From Aquarana catesbeiana (Eukaryota > Chordata > Amphibia > Anura > Ranidae), in NCBI RefSeq assembly GCF_042186555.1, contig NC_133327.1, forward strand, positions 332,903,126-332,967,125: a stretch of 64,000 bases of DNA, in the 5' to 3' direction. Both the position numbers and the translations under genes were made by a program. Positions within the stretch are counted from its first letter, which is position 1. Each line of letters begins with the position of its first letter. Below, piece by piece: positions 1 to 11,089 of the stretch. Under the pieces are notes generated by a model. That model was not told the origin of the DNA. It saw only the letters and a program-made list of their open reading frames with translations, and made no database searches.

Positions 1-692
1 AGATGTGTCAGAAGGCGGGAGCCTACCATGGAAGCGAGTCGGTTGCGCTTTTTTTTTCTTTTTCGGTCCATCAGGCGGCATGAACTTACTTTGTGGGACA
101 TTTTTATTTTTTAATAAAGGACATGTCCCAAGCTGTGTCTTGTCTTTTTTACCATTTTGACACTTTTTTTGTGAAATGGTCAGGGTACATTTGTACCCCG
201 TTACCAATTCACACAGTGGGGAGGCCGGGATCTGGGGGTCTCCTTGTTAAAGGGGGCTTCCAGATTCCAATAAGCCCCCAACCCGCAGACCCCCACAACC
301 ACCAGGCAAGGGTTGTGTGGATGAGGCCCTTGTCCCCATCAACATGGGGACAAGGTGCTTTGGTGGGCTACCCCAAAGCACCCTCCCCTTGTTGAGGGCA
401 TGTGGCCTGGTACGGTTCAGGAGGGGGGGCGCTCTCTCGCCACCCCTCCTTTCCTGTGGCCTGACAGGTTGTGTGCGCGGATAAGGGTCTGGTATGGATT
501 TTGAGGGGGACCCCTATGCCATTTTTTTTAATTTTGATTTGGGGTTCCCCTTAATATTTATACCAGACCCAAAGGGCCTGGTAATGGACGGGGGGGATCC
601 CATGCTCTTTTTTTCAATTATCTGTATCTTTATTGCCTAGACCCGACAATTCATTACAGCCGCGATCAGTTTTAAATGACAATTTTTCCTTT
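1..692. mobile_element. hAT-like non-autonomous element, left part (window-truncated)
   Basis: This is the left part of a repeat whose other part resumes at 7636-8026, after the LINE-A insertion. Positions about 643-707 match, in reverse complement, positions about 11695-11750 of the well-bounded hAT copy at 11331-11954 (shared words 'gacaattcatta', 'agccgcga', 'cctttagaaatgt'). Positions 185-600 are GC-rich with direct and inverted words ('ggtctggta', 'accagaccc', 'ggggacaagg'). The left terminus was not found and probably lies outside the window. The open frames here look fortuitous. Confidence 0.6.
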
Positions 693-936
693 AGAAATGT
701 CATTTTGTGAGAGTGCGCATGCGCGGGACTTCCGGGAAGACACACTGAACGGGAGCTCCGTCCCAGCCGAGCCTTCCACGGTCCCCAGACGCAGACATCG
801 TTAGCGGAACCCCTCCTGCTTGATACCCCCTGGCAGAGGAGGGTCGGGGGCACATTTATTTATGCAGAACCGCGCTCAGAAACCAGCGGTTAGTCGGCAA
901 CTCACCTTCGGCCTGCTCGCCTCCACTACTTCCAAG

Positions 937-2034
937 ATGGCGACTGCGGCTTCCCCTCACGGAGACACAGGAGAAGGAGACTCCATTGCAGACATACCTG
1001 CAGATGATCAGCCTGCCACCCCTACATTGGAGTCCTCTGTGAGTACTAAGTCTCCTAAGAATGTATACCCCACCAGCACAGATTCCCTCTTCAACAGAGC
1101 CCTGTCTGATATGCTTCATATCCCCACAATGCACGCTACCATCCCATCCTCAGCCACACAGCAGGCTGCCCTTCCCAGCTCTCCCCACCAGACTGACATG
1201 GCCCAACTCCTGAACTGTTTCTCAGATATGCTAGCTGCAGGCCTGGCCCAGAATGCCACGCAAATTACCACGTCTATAAAGGCCAATTTACAGAGCTTGG
1301 GGGCTCGCATTGATGTGATTGAACAAGCAGTAGACCACACAGCAGCGCGCACCAATCAGAACACTGACTGCATTCAATTGCTGCAGGACCAACTTGATAT
1401 TGCGCTAGGGAAGATCGACGATTTGGAAAATCGTAATCGGATATGTAACTTCCGCATAAGAGGCATCCCTGAGGCTGTAACTAATGTTCATGAGACAGTG
1501 AAGCTTTTCATGAAAGAGCTTATCCCAGACATCTCTAACCACAAACTAGAGATTGACAGGGCCCACAGAGCGCTGCAACCACCCAGACAGGATGGTCTCC
1601 CGAGGGATATAGTGGTTAAACCCCACTATTACGAGACCAAAGAGGAAATTATGAAAAGATCCCAGAATCTGGATAACTTATCCTTCCAAGGAAACAAGAT
1701 TCAAGTCTTTGCAGACATTTCCAAGACCACAATTCTAAAGAGGAGAGCCTTAAAACCTCTTCTTGAAGTCCTTTCACAAAGATCAATTAAGTACCGTTGG
1801 TCCTTCCCTTTTCGCCTTCTGCTTCAACACAAAGAAAGATCATATGGCTTCTCTTCTTTCCAAGAGGGTGAACATTTGTTCCTGAGACTAGGATTTATCA
1901 CTCAAGAAGCTTCCCCCCAGGAACCTCCGTCCAAGCCAAGCTCCTCTAAGAGGCCTCCGCCTTGCAGCCCCATCACTCCTATCTGGAACAAACAGCAAAC
2001 GAAGCGCCACCGTGACTCCATTCCACCTAGATGA
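937..2034 (+). CDS. LINE-A ORF1 protein (L1 ORF1p-like)
   Basis: An intact open frame. The frame is open from 820, but ATG 937 (MATAASPHG...) has a good context ('aagATGG') and gives 365 residues, a usual size for L1-clade ORF1p. The N-terminal third is Ser/Thr/Pro-rich. A predicted coiled coil follows (about residues 95-175 from this start), ending in 'KIDDLENRNRICNFRIRGIPE'-like sequence. That is the characteristic junction between the coiled coil and the RRM-like domain of transposase_22 proteins. A C-terminal domain contains 'IDRAHRAL' and a basic Pro/Ser-rich tail. The family trimerises, coats the LINE RNA and acts as a nucleic-acid chaperone. It is intact although the downstream ORF2 is not. 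Confidence 0.88.
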   Translation: MATAASPHGDTGEGDSIADIPADDQPATPTLESSVSTKSPKNVYPTSTDSLFNRALSDMLHIPTMHATIPSSATQQAALPSSPHQTDMAQLLNCFSDMLAAGLAQNATQITTSIKANLQSLGARIDVIEQAVDHTAARTNQNTDCIQLLQDQLDIALGKIDDLENRNRICNFRIRGIPEAVTNVHETVKLFMKELIPDISNHKLEIDRAHRALQPPRQDGLPRDIVVKPHYYETKEEIMKRSQNLDNLSFQGNKIQVFADISKTTILKRRALKPLLEVLSQRSIKYRWSFPFRLLLQHKERSYGFSSFQEGEHLFLRLGFITQEASPQEPPSKPSSSKRPPPCSPITPIWNKQQTKRHRDSIPPR

Positions 2035-3027
2035 CCCCATCTCTGTTCGGCCCTATAAGGGCTGCGTTGATATCTTTTCCCCTCCAGGATCTTCCCCTTG
2101 ATTGAGGGGTAACTGTGTACATTGTGTACACCCTATTTGAATCTTCATATTTATCCGTGAGATCAGCAATACTTCTCCGAACTCTCTTCACTTAGCTCCT
2201 CACTGCGAAGATGGAAGAGGTTAACTCCGAATTCTCTGACTTTTTTTATTTTTTGAAAATACTCCCATGTCTTTATGATGGACTGTCCTAGTTGTTCCAC
2301 TGGGTCCTAGTGACCCCCAGGGCATAGATTCATATCCCAGACCACTATCCCTTCCCTTCCTCCCCTTCCATTTCCTTCTCCCTGCCTCTCCTCTCCCTCC
2401 CCGATTATTTGTAGAATGAAACCTACTGTATGCCTTGTTCAGGTATTTTTCTGCAATGTAGTGATGTGCTCCTGTTCCTCTTAAAGGGTTTGTTCAAGGT
2501 TCTATTCATGTTTTCTCTTATTTTGGTATATATATAAGAGAATTTAATCTCCACATTTTTGAGGTTCCATATCACCCCTGTTATTGGGGACCCGGCGGCT
2601 CGGCTGGGCTAGCATTGCCACTCCTTCTGTTGTGACCAAGGGGGATTTCCCCTCTGGTTACATCAGACATACAACCTCGGCTGAGGTTGTTCTTGTTTTT
2701 CTGAGACCCCCTTTTTTCTCGGGTCTTGGATTCGAACTGAACTTATTAGTCCAGTTCCTCGGTTTACTAGGCATTTAAGCCTGGTCTTTTTTGAATTTAG
2801 TAGTTTGCTCTTATTAATTATTTTTCCTTTCTTTCCTTATATTCTTATCACTCCCCTCTTTTCTTCTTCTTTCTCTTTCTCCCCCCATTTATTTCAGGAA
2901 TGTGCACAGAGGACCATCATTATCCAGAATCTTCCGCTGCGGCTTCGAGGTCTCCCTCCCAGACTCAGAATCGCATCAACTAGGAACCAGGTAGGTTCAC
3001 ACCAAATGCACCAGTTTTACACCTCCT

Positions 3028-6000
3028 GTGACTATGGCTGATTCCCCCCCTCTCCAGAGGGCTCTCAAGATTGCCTCTCACAACACCCAAGGGCTCAACT
3101 CCCCCATCAAAAGGCATAAAGCCTTTCAAAGCTACAATTCCAGAGGACTAGATATAGTTCTTCTCCAAGAAACCCATTTTCCTTCAAATTATTCCCCCCC
3201 TTTTCTACACAATAAATACCCCATTTTCTTCCTCGCAAACGCTGGCGAGAAAAAAAGGGGGGTTGCCATCCTAATCTCTAAACAGACCCCATTTTCACAT
3301 GCTCTGACTATCAAAGATAATGATGGGAGATATATTTTAGTCAAAGGTTCAATTGAAGGTAACCTCTACACCATTATATCCTATTATGCACCTAACAAGG
3401 GCCAAGCTAAGTTCTTCTCCTCCTTACTTGCCACACTCTCTCCCCACTTTGAGGGAAGGGTGATTATGGGTGGGGATTCCAACATCACGTTTGACCAGAT
3501 TCTCGATAAATCGAATCAGGGGATCCCTCACCTTAAAAAAACCCCCAAACAGAGTCTCCAGATTGCCAGACTTCTCCACTCATTAGGTCTTGATGATTCA
3601 TGGAGGGAACTCAATCCCTCGACAAAGGACTATACACACTACTCAGCTCCCCATAAGACCTATGCTAGAATTGACCATGTTTTCAAACTCTGATATACAC
3701 ACTGCTAACCATGCCTCTATCCAAGATGTTCCGTGGTCTGAGCACTCCCTAGTAACCTTAAAATTATCTAATTCGTTGTCTCCCCCTGGCTCTCGTCTCT
3801 GGCGATTAAATGAAAAAACCTTATCTAACCCTGTCCACCGTACCATATTGAAGGATATTAAAGAATATTTCTTGATTAATGACACTGAAGATATCTCCCC
3901 TAGTACTCTCTGAAACGCTCACAAAGTGGTAATTAGAGGGAAACTGATACAATTCTCTGCCAAATTAAAGCGAGAACGGCAAGCAGATATCCTAAAGCTA
4001 GAGAAAGAGTTCAAGGATCTCAGTATATCTCATAAACAAAATCCCAATCCTATCACTCTCTCTAAACTTGACTCTATTAGACTGTCTCTTAATTCAGCCT
4101 TGACCTCCAATGCGGATAAGCATCTTCATTGGCTTAGTGGCAGTTTCTATTTGCACGCATACAAATTTGGCCCTCAGTTAGCGGCCAAACTAACCCCGAA
4201 ACATAGGTCTTTTGCCCTACCCAAAATAAAATCTCAGTCAGGTTCACTCACCCAAAATCCAAGTAAAATCCTAACAACATTTCAATCATTTTATGCCAAC
4301 CTATATTCTGATGATTGCCCAACCTCTCAACAGAAATTAGACGCATTTCTCGAGAAAATTATACTGCCCAAAATCTCTGAATCTCATCGCTCCATTTTAG
4401 AATCCCCATTTCAAGAATCCGAGATCCGAGCAGTCATTAAAGATCTCAGAAAAGATTCTGCCCCAGGCCCGGATGGGTTTTCAAATTTCTACTACAAAAC
4501 CTTTACAGATACCCTCTCTCCGTATCTGGTTCGTCTCTTCAACTCCTTAAGCAAATCCTCCCCTTTGGACCCTGATGCCAATTTGGCCTTCATCTCGGTC
4601 ATTCCTAAACCGGGTAAAGACCCCAGTGAAGTGAGCAATTACAGACCTATTTCATTAATTAATAATGACTTAAAAATCATGACGAAAATATTATCGAACA
4701 AACTCGCTTCTTTTATAGGTTCTTACATACATAAGGACCAAGTGGGGTTTATACCAGGGAGACAGGGTCCGGACCAGATATGGAGAGCAATAAATGCAGT
4801 TTCTTTAATGAAGTCTGGGTGGGATGGGGGCCCCCCTCAGGAGGGCCTCCTCCTTTCCATTGATCTCCAAAAAGCGTTTGACACGGTGGCTTGGCCCTAC
4901 CTTTTCACGATTTTACGTAAATGGGGTTTTGGCCGAAACTTTATTAATGTTTTGGAAGCTCTATATCACCAACCTAAAGGTCAGAATACAAGGACACCTC
5001 TCAGATAAATTCCCCATACAGAAGGGAACAAGGCAGGGATGTCCCCTATCCCCCCTTCTTTTCGCGATGGCTATCGAATCTTTAGCCATCGCGCTAAGAC
5101 AACATCCGGACATTTATGGAGTCCGTTGCGGACAATCTACTCACAAATGCGCTTTATTTGCGGATGATGTCCTCTTGTTCATAACATCCCCCTTAATTTC
5201 CACCCCCAACGTAATCCAACTTTTACACAACTTTGAACTAGCTTCCGGACTTAAAGTAAATGTCTCCAAATCAGTCGCTCTCAATGTATCCACCCCTCAG
5301 GACATTGTTAATAACCTAAGAAATAAATTTCCATTTTCGTGGAATTCAACCTCCATCCCTTATCTCGGCATCAACCTCACGTCCAGTATTGACCTAATGT
5401 TTAAACATAACTTTCTTCCTATGTTCAAAAAGCTCACTGACGATCTGACCCAGTGGTCGCTTTATAATCTCTCGTGGCTAGGCAAAGTGAACGCGGTCAA
5501 AATGATGCTTCTACCTAGGATTTTATATCTTTTTCGCTCCCTACCCATTCCGGTCCCCAAATCGCACATTCAACGCTTACAATCTGCCATCATTCGCTTT
5601 ATTTGGGACAAAAAAGGTCACAGGTTCTCTAAAGAGGTGCTATTTAGACCCAGAAAGAAGGGAGGCCTAGGGGTACCTAACCTATGGTGATACTATCAGG
5701 CAGCGCAGTTAAGTCAATTTTCCACAATTTACATGAAGGGATTCAAACCAGACTGGGTGAACATGGAAGGAGAGGCGGCCCCTAATTTTACTTTAGATTT
5801 TCTACTTTGGAACATCCCAAAAAACGCCCCCCTATACTAGCTCCCACATTGTCTCACTCCATGAAGTTATGTGACTCTCTCCATAAACTAAAACCCCTCA
5901 TTTCTACTTGGCACCCACTTGCACATATCTTCAGGAACCCCAACTTTCCCCCTGGCTTAGACATCCGAGCCTTCAAATGGTGGCTAGACAAAGGCCTCTA

Positions 6001-6829
6001 CAGGATTGGACAATTCTTTAACTCTAATGGTCCCCTCACTTTAACATACTGTACTTCTAAACTTGAAAAGCCCTCAGCCGAAAAATTTAGGTTTTTTCAA
6101 CTATCACATTTCTTGAACCGGTTATGGAAGAGTGGTGAGAATCACCTATCAGTAACGCCCTACGAACAATGGTGCACTTCAGCCTTAGACACAAGAGGAG
6201 GTATCTCTCTCATTTATTCATCTCTAGCGGAATCCACAGAGAAAGCGGCATACATGATGAGCTGGGAGCGGGACCTTGACTTCAGCTGGAAACTAGACGC
6301 ATGGCATTCTAACTTTGCCCGCTCCTTCAAAGGTATTGTGAACACATCACTAAATGAAGCGGGTCTGAAAACTCTTACACGCTGGTATCTGGTACCTTCA
6401 CGACTGGCCAAATTCTACCCGCAAACATCACCTCTTTGTTTTAGAGGTTGCAACCATACCGCCACTCTTTTACACATACTATGGGAATGCCCTAAAATCA
6501 GAATGTTTTGGAATAAGATATTCTCCCTCATCCGCAGAACATGTGGTTGTGCACTGAAACAAGATCCAATTATAGCTGTACTTAATGGTCCCATTCCCAA
6601 AATATCCAAGCATACCCAGAAGTTGATTCAGTTTATTCTCTTGGGTGCTAAAATGACTATAACCCGGTCCTGGAAGTCACCGAAAGTGTCCATTCGATCG
6701 GCTAAACAAAAAATTTCTTGGATTATGCTGCAAGAAAAGATATCCAATACTATACTGGATACCCTAGACAAATTCAAGATTATTTGGGAACCTTGGGCAA
6801 CCCTCATTGGACATCCCCTGTATGTGTGA
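3028..6829 (+). pseudogene. LINE-A ORF2: endonuclease/reverse transcriptase, degraded
   Basis: The domains can be followed in order across frames. An APE-like endonuclease lies at 3060-3850 with 'SHNTQGLNSP', 'LLQETHF', 'GGDSNITFD', 'YARIDHVF' and 'SEHSLV'. The reverse transcriptase lies at about 4400-5500, with 'APGPDGFSNFYY', 'NYRPISLIN', 'GTRQGCPLSPLLF' and an FADD catalytic box near 5160. The C-terminal region has a Cys-x3-Cys...His-x4-Cys knuckle near 6440-6490 ('CFRGC', 'HILWEC'). I see five breaks: a frame change near 3690, an in-frame TGA at 3911-3913, a frame change near 4980, a TGA at 5688-5690 and a frame change near 5800. The copy therefore cannot make full-length ORF2p. Confidence 0.92.
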
Positions 6830-7635
6830 ACGATAGGTCATGATTGTGGTTCCTCCTTGGACGGCCTCCAATTTCCCTCTCCTTATGGTCTTCTGTGCAC
6901 TTCCTTCCCCTTATTCTTTACGATTAGCTACTCCCTTCGTCCCCCCCCCCCACCTCTTCTGTTCCTCTCCCCTTCTTTCTTTCCTTCTTTCACCCTTCAG
7001 CTTTTTCTATTTTCCATACTATCTCCTCAGGCTCTCGGTATTCTCTACTATTTATGGTATTAGCCTAAGGGTTGTTCTCAGGGCAGATCCTTGGACATTG
7101 TTTTCTCCTGATTCTTAAACACAGTTGGTTTTAGTCCTGATTAATGGATTACGGTTCAATCTGCCTTGAGAGAGTTCAACCCAACAGATCGCCACTTTGA
7201 CTAATTATAGTTCGTTTAAGTATGATATTAATGTAGTATTCATCTGTCATAAAGATACAATTCCCCTTTTTCTAATTTTCCTTGTCCTTTTGCTAGCCTC
7301 TTTTTTCTAAACATTTTTTCACATTGGGTAACGAGGTGGGCTTGGTGATTCCCAGTTCACCAGAGCAGTTAGTTCCCAGACGGGGCTCTGGTGGCGAGAA
7401 TTCCTGAGTCCAAGGTGACTGGTTACTTTATTTTTTATTTTTTTTTATTTTTCTTTTTATTCTTAAGAAAAGGGTCCATGAAGAATTGCTGTAGTCATTC
7501 TTTGTAATTGCTGTACTACTACTACACCATGTACACGTTGAGCATTTTGCTCTTATTTCTTTCTCCTGCTTGATGTATTTTCTTGATATTTCAATAAACT
7601 TTATTTTAAACTCAAAAAAAAGAAATGTCATTTTG

Positions 7636-8026
7636 CTGTGGTACTGTTCTAAACACGGGAAAAATGCACCACTTTACAGGCATACTATAGGCACGATATT
7701 TTTTTTGTTTCACTTTAAGCATTAAAAAAAATCACTGCTCTCGAAAAAAACAGCCGTTTTTAAAAACATTTTTTGCATTGATACATGTCCCCTGGGGCAG
7801 GACCCGGGTTCCCAAACAATTTTTATGACAATAACCTGCATATTCTGTAAGCCTTTAAAATTAGCACTTTTGAATTTTCATGATAGTGTCCCATAGACTT
7901 TAACAGTGTTCCTGCAGCTTTCGAATTTGCCGCGAACTCCGCATATTGTTCGCTGTTCGGCGAAAAGGCGAACACCCGATGTTCGAGTCGAACTTACATT
8001 CGACTCAAACATCGGGATCATTCCTA
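7636..8026. mobile_element. hAT-like non-autonomous element, right part
   Basis: This continues the repeat interrupted by LINE-A. It matches the reverse complement of 11331-11695: 'gcaccactttacaggcatac', 'cactttaagcatta', 'ttagcacttttga', and the palindrome 'cgatgttcgagtcgaac' near the end. The terminus 'gggatcattccta' at 8014-8026 mirrors the 'tagggataagc' end of the second copy. Rejoining 1-707 to 7636-8026 restores collinearity, so this repeat is older than LINE-A. Confidence 0.8.
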
Positions 8027-8748
8027 ATCAAGACCATCCCTACCATAAATAGATTGCATCCCCTACATCTTCCATCCTTTATACACACATGTATTGTTGG
8101 CCTATGATATCCCCAAATATGTTATATCAGCACTGGAGGATATAACTATATCTGGCACTTCCTCAGGAGATTGGTAGGGTATGTCTCTATAAGCATAAAA
8201 ATAGGAATTATAAAGATATACAAGATACTGAAAAACATGAATGTTGTAAATCAATGTACAGTATTTACAATTTTTGCTATAAGATCAAAATTAGTCAGCC
8301 ATGTTAAAAACAATACATGGTATACAGTATGCCCGACGCGATGCGCACCCGAAACACCCCAGGCCAGCAACTCTTAAAGCAGAACTGTGGGCAAAAACTT
8401 TTTTTGATGTCCTTGTTGCTGATCTCCTACCTTCACCAACTTTGCCATCCATGTTCTTCGGAGCTCTGTAGTTCCTCTGCAATAGTCTGCTGATCTTGCT
8501 GAAAAACCGTTATTGCCTGCTGACATCCTGTTTGTAAGACCGTTGTCTTCTATCCCGCTCCTAAGCTCAGCCAGTGGTCCTGTAATGGGTGGAGGGGTCT
8601 CATAGCCCCCGGTCTGTGCTGCCCATGGAGCTGGTGTACTCCTCCTCCTCTCTCCTCCCTCCTCCTCTGCTCCCTGCCAGTCTCTGCCCCTCCACTCAGC
8701 CCCCCCCTTGCCGCCCGCCTGTCCACTATCTCTGTGTATAGCCTGATT
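8027..8748. other. No gene seen; unassigned sequence
   Basis: AT-rich, then from about 8560 C/T-rich ('cctcctcctctctcctccctcc'). No convincing coding frame, RNA gene or bounded element was found. Confidence 0.5.
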
Positions 8749-8941
8749 GTTATCAGATGACCGGATGACTCAGCATGGATCTCTGGCTGTGACAGGTATT
8801 GTATGCAAGAACACTGATCACTGTAATCGTGATTGATAGCGCACTGTGCCAATCCAATGGGAGATTACAGTGATTGGTGTTCTTGCATACAATACCTGTC
8901 ACAGCAGAGATCCCTGCTGTGTCATCCGGTGATTTGTGCTA
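8749..8941. repeat. Inverted repeat with ~80-bp arms
   Basis: The left arm (8749-8828) and right arm (8863-8941) are reverse complements over almost their full length, for example 'gtattgtatgcaagaaca' against 'tgttcttgcatacaatac'. The spacer is about 34 bp. This is probably a small foldback or miniature element; no target duplication was recognised. Confidence 0.85.
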
Positions 8942-8971
8942 ACGATCCCACTATGCGCTGGTAGGTTACTG

Positions 8972-9412
8972 ATGAGTTGCACTGGGGGCCACTGGTGAGC
9001 TGCACTGGGGGCGACTGATGAGCTGCACTGAGGGCCATTGATGCCATTGATGAGCTGCACTAGGGCCACTTATGAGCTACACTGGGGGCCATTGATGAGC
9101 TGCACTGGGGGGCCACTGATGAGCTACACTGGGGCCACTGTTGAGCTGCACTGGGGGCTACTAATGAGCTGCACTGGGGGCCATTGATGAGCTGCACTGG
9201 GTGCCACTAATGAGCTACACTGGGGACCACTGATGAGCTGCACTGGGGGCCACTGATGAGCTGCACTGGGGGCCACTGATAAGCTGCACTGGGGGTCGCT
9301 GATGAGCTGCACTGGGGGCCACTGATGAGCTGCATTGGTGGCCACTGATGAGCTGCACTGGGTGCCACTTATGAGCTACACTGGGGGCCACTGATGAGCT
9401 GCACTGATCACC
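8972..9412. repeat. Minisatellite, ~23-bp unit
   Basis: About 18-19 tandem, slightly degenerate copies of 'gatgagctgcactgggggc' plus 'cact'. Variants include 'gctaca', 'gccatt' and 'gggtgcc'. It starts about 30 bp after the inverted repeat. The repetitive open frame on the minus strand is a consequence of the repeat, not a gene. Confidence 0.92.
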
Positions 9413-9825
9413 ACTGATTAGCTGATTGCTGTTAGAATGATCTCAAAACTGTAGCAGGAGCAATATTTCCATTTCTGAACTACAGCATAGTACAGTGTGT
9501 ATAATATATAGTTATGGGATGTGTCTACAGTTCAGTAATGATTACATAAAGTAAATAAGGGCAATATGATTGTGGCTGGAGGGGAGAGAACATACATGCT
9601 TTACATTTATAAGGTTGTAACCTATCATACCGTGTGTTATGTATGGCTTGCTGGCTGCAGAATGAGGGGTATGATTTATGTTGAAGTGGGCGAGTTCACA
9701 TTTACATGTACAAGCCTAGTTTACCTCCCACATTCATTATAATTTGCAAAGCATGATGGGAAATGTAGTCTGATTACAGTGTAAAGAGAGGATATGATGC
9801 AATCCCTGGACTTTAGAAATAGAAC
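9413..9825. other. No gene seen; contains a ZNF143/STAF-like motif
   Basis: Unassigned AT-rich sequence. At about 9750-9768 'gcatgatgggaaatgtagt' is, on the minus strand, close to the ACTACAnTTCCCAnnATGC site bound by ZNF143/STAF. Nothing else is recognisable. Confidence 0.4.
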
Positions 9826-10049
9826 ATGTTTCAAATCTTTCCGACGGACTCGAGTCCGGTTGAAAAATCCATTCGTCTGTATGCTAATCCGATGGACAAA
9901 CAACTACGCAAGGACAGCTATTGGCTACTGGCTATGAACTTCCTTATTCTAGTCCGGTCGTACGTCATCACGTTCGAATCAGTCGGACTTTGGTGTGATT
10001 GTGTGTAGGAAAGTCTGTTGCGTCGAAACTCCATCGAAAGTCCGTCCGA
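9826..10049. repeat. PIF/Harbinger-type miniature element fragment
   Basis: Carries the vocabulary of the Harbinger ends in this window: 'tttccgacggac', 'gtccggtcgtacgtcatcac', 'agtcggactttg', 'gaaagtccgtccgagg'. The ends are imperfect inverted repeats. The usual 'gccccgtacacac' terminus is missing, so the copy is divergent or truncated. Confidence 0.5.
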
Positions 10050-10173
10050 GGAAAAAAATAAATAAAAAGGATGGGGAGAAAGAGGGGGGAAAGGGGGGGA
10101 GAAGGAGAGGGTCCTCTCCTTCTCCCCCCTTTCCCCCCTTTTTCTCCCCCCCTTTTTTATTTATTTTTTTCCC
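10050..10173. repeat. Near-perfect palindrome, 60-bp arms, centre ~10111
   Basis: The left arm reads A-rich then G-rich ('aataaataaaaagg', 'gggggagaaggagagg'). The right arm is its reverse complement ('cctctccttctcccccc', 'tttttatttattttt'). Only about 2 bp separate the arms, so it can extrude as a long hairpin. Both strands show spurious open frames. Confidence 0.88.
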
Positions 10174-11089
10174 CTTCCCTACCCTTATTATGTTAATTGA
10201 CAACTATCATGTATCTTTAAACCAGCCTATTCATCAGGCCCCCCATCTATTTCATATCTGTTTATGCTTTCTATTTATTTAGAGGAATTCCACACATTCC
10301 CCCTTGTTCACCGGGGGGGGGGGATTTAGTGGGGTGGCCTGGTGCCGCACATGATCACCTAGTTATAGGGTAAGCTAGTTCTTCATATTATAATTTGGTT
10401 ATTTTTTCCCCTTTTTTACATGCTGTATTACGATTATTGTACCTATTATGCTTGTGTTTTTATTGTATTATCTGTTTCATAGATTGGTCCTCCTGAGGAA
10501 GCGTTAACCCCACAAAACTAGTCGAGACCCAGACCATTCTATATGTTATAACAACAGATATTTCTTGGGGAAATCCCGAGTTTCTGTTTTTCAATTTTAA
10601 TAAGTATACTGTGTATTTTCCTTTTTGTAATAAACTTCTTTTATATAATTTACATATTGTTCATTATCTATGTTCAATATCTATCAGTACCGAGATAGCC
10701 CAGCTACTTTAGGGTGGGAATGTTATGGGGTCAACATCAGCCACTTTCCCCTGTTCCCACTCCATTTTGTTTCTTCATATTAATTTGGATGATGGTACGT
10801 ATCTAAGACCATTCACCTTTTATTACATGAGGCTATACTCTAATCCTTGCACTGCCAGAAAAGATGATGCATTTTTTGAATCACAGAGCTGACCTGAAAA
10901 TTCAATCAGACATATCTCTTAAACTGTAAGAAATTTCACAAATATAATAACTGTTTAGTGTTGTGTGTGTGTGTGTATGTGGGTGTACTGATGGGGAATT
11001 TTTTGAAAATCCCCATTCTGCTTTAAGGTATGATAGGACAACTTGGTAGTTGCAATTATGTATATTAGGTACAACCCTTTGGTTAAATA
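10174..11089. other. No gene seen; unassigned repeat-like sequence
   Basis: Contains a G12 run at about 10313, the CTGAGGA...AAAAC motif listed separately, 'aataaa' words near 10630, and a 'gtgtgtgtgtgtatgtg' microsatellite at about 10962. No coding signal. Confidence 0.4.
10492..10518 (+). ncRNA. Degenerate hammerhead-like core (speculative)
   Basis: 'CTGAGGA' followed by 'agcgttaacccca' and 'caaaac' resembles the hammerhead core CUGANGA - stem II - GAAA. The second core block is CAAAA rather than GAAA, and stem II pairs poorly. Hammerhead ribozymes are known from Penelope-like and other retroelements. This copy would be inactive. Confidence 0.2.

Larger units (their letters stand above)
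693..7635 (+). mobile_element. LINE-A: full-length L1-clade non-LTR retrotransposon
   Basis: A complete insertion. A perfect 15-bp target duplication, 'agaaatgtcattttg', lies at 693-707 and 7621-7635. The element body runs from 708 to a short A-rich tail at about 7610-7620. It has a GC-rich 5' leader, ORF1 (937-2034), a spacer of nearly 1 kb (2035-3027, pyrimidine-rich, with no coding signal seen), ORF2 (3028-6829) and a T/C-rich 3' UTR with 'aataaa' near 7592. The L1 order (ORF1 coiled-coil plus RNA-binding region; ORF2 endonuclease, reverse transcriptase and Cys/His knuckle) places it in the L1/Tx1 superfamily. It interrupts the hAT-like repeat of 1-8026. Confidence 0.93.

Noticed and set aside
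9124..9345. Repetitive protein frame on the minus strand
   Set aside because: It is the translation of the 23-bp minisatellite; no start context or domain.
8972..9412. CRISPR-like repeat spacing
   Set aside because: Units are contiguous 23-bp copies with no unique spacers, in vertebrate DNA; a minisatellite.
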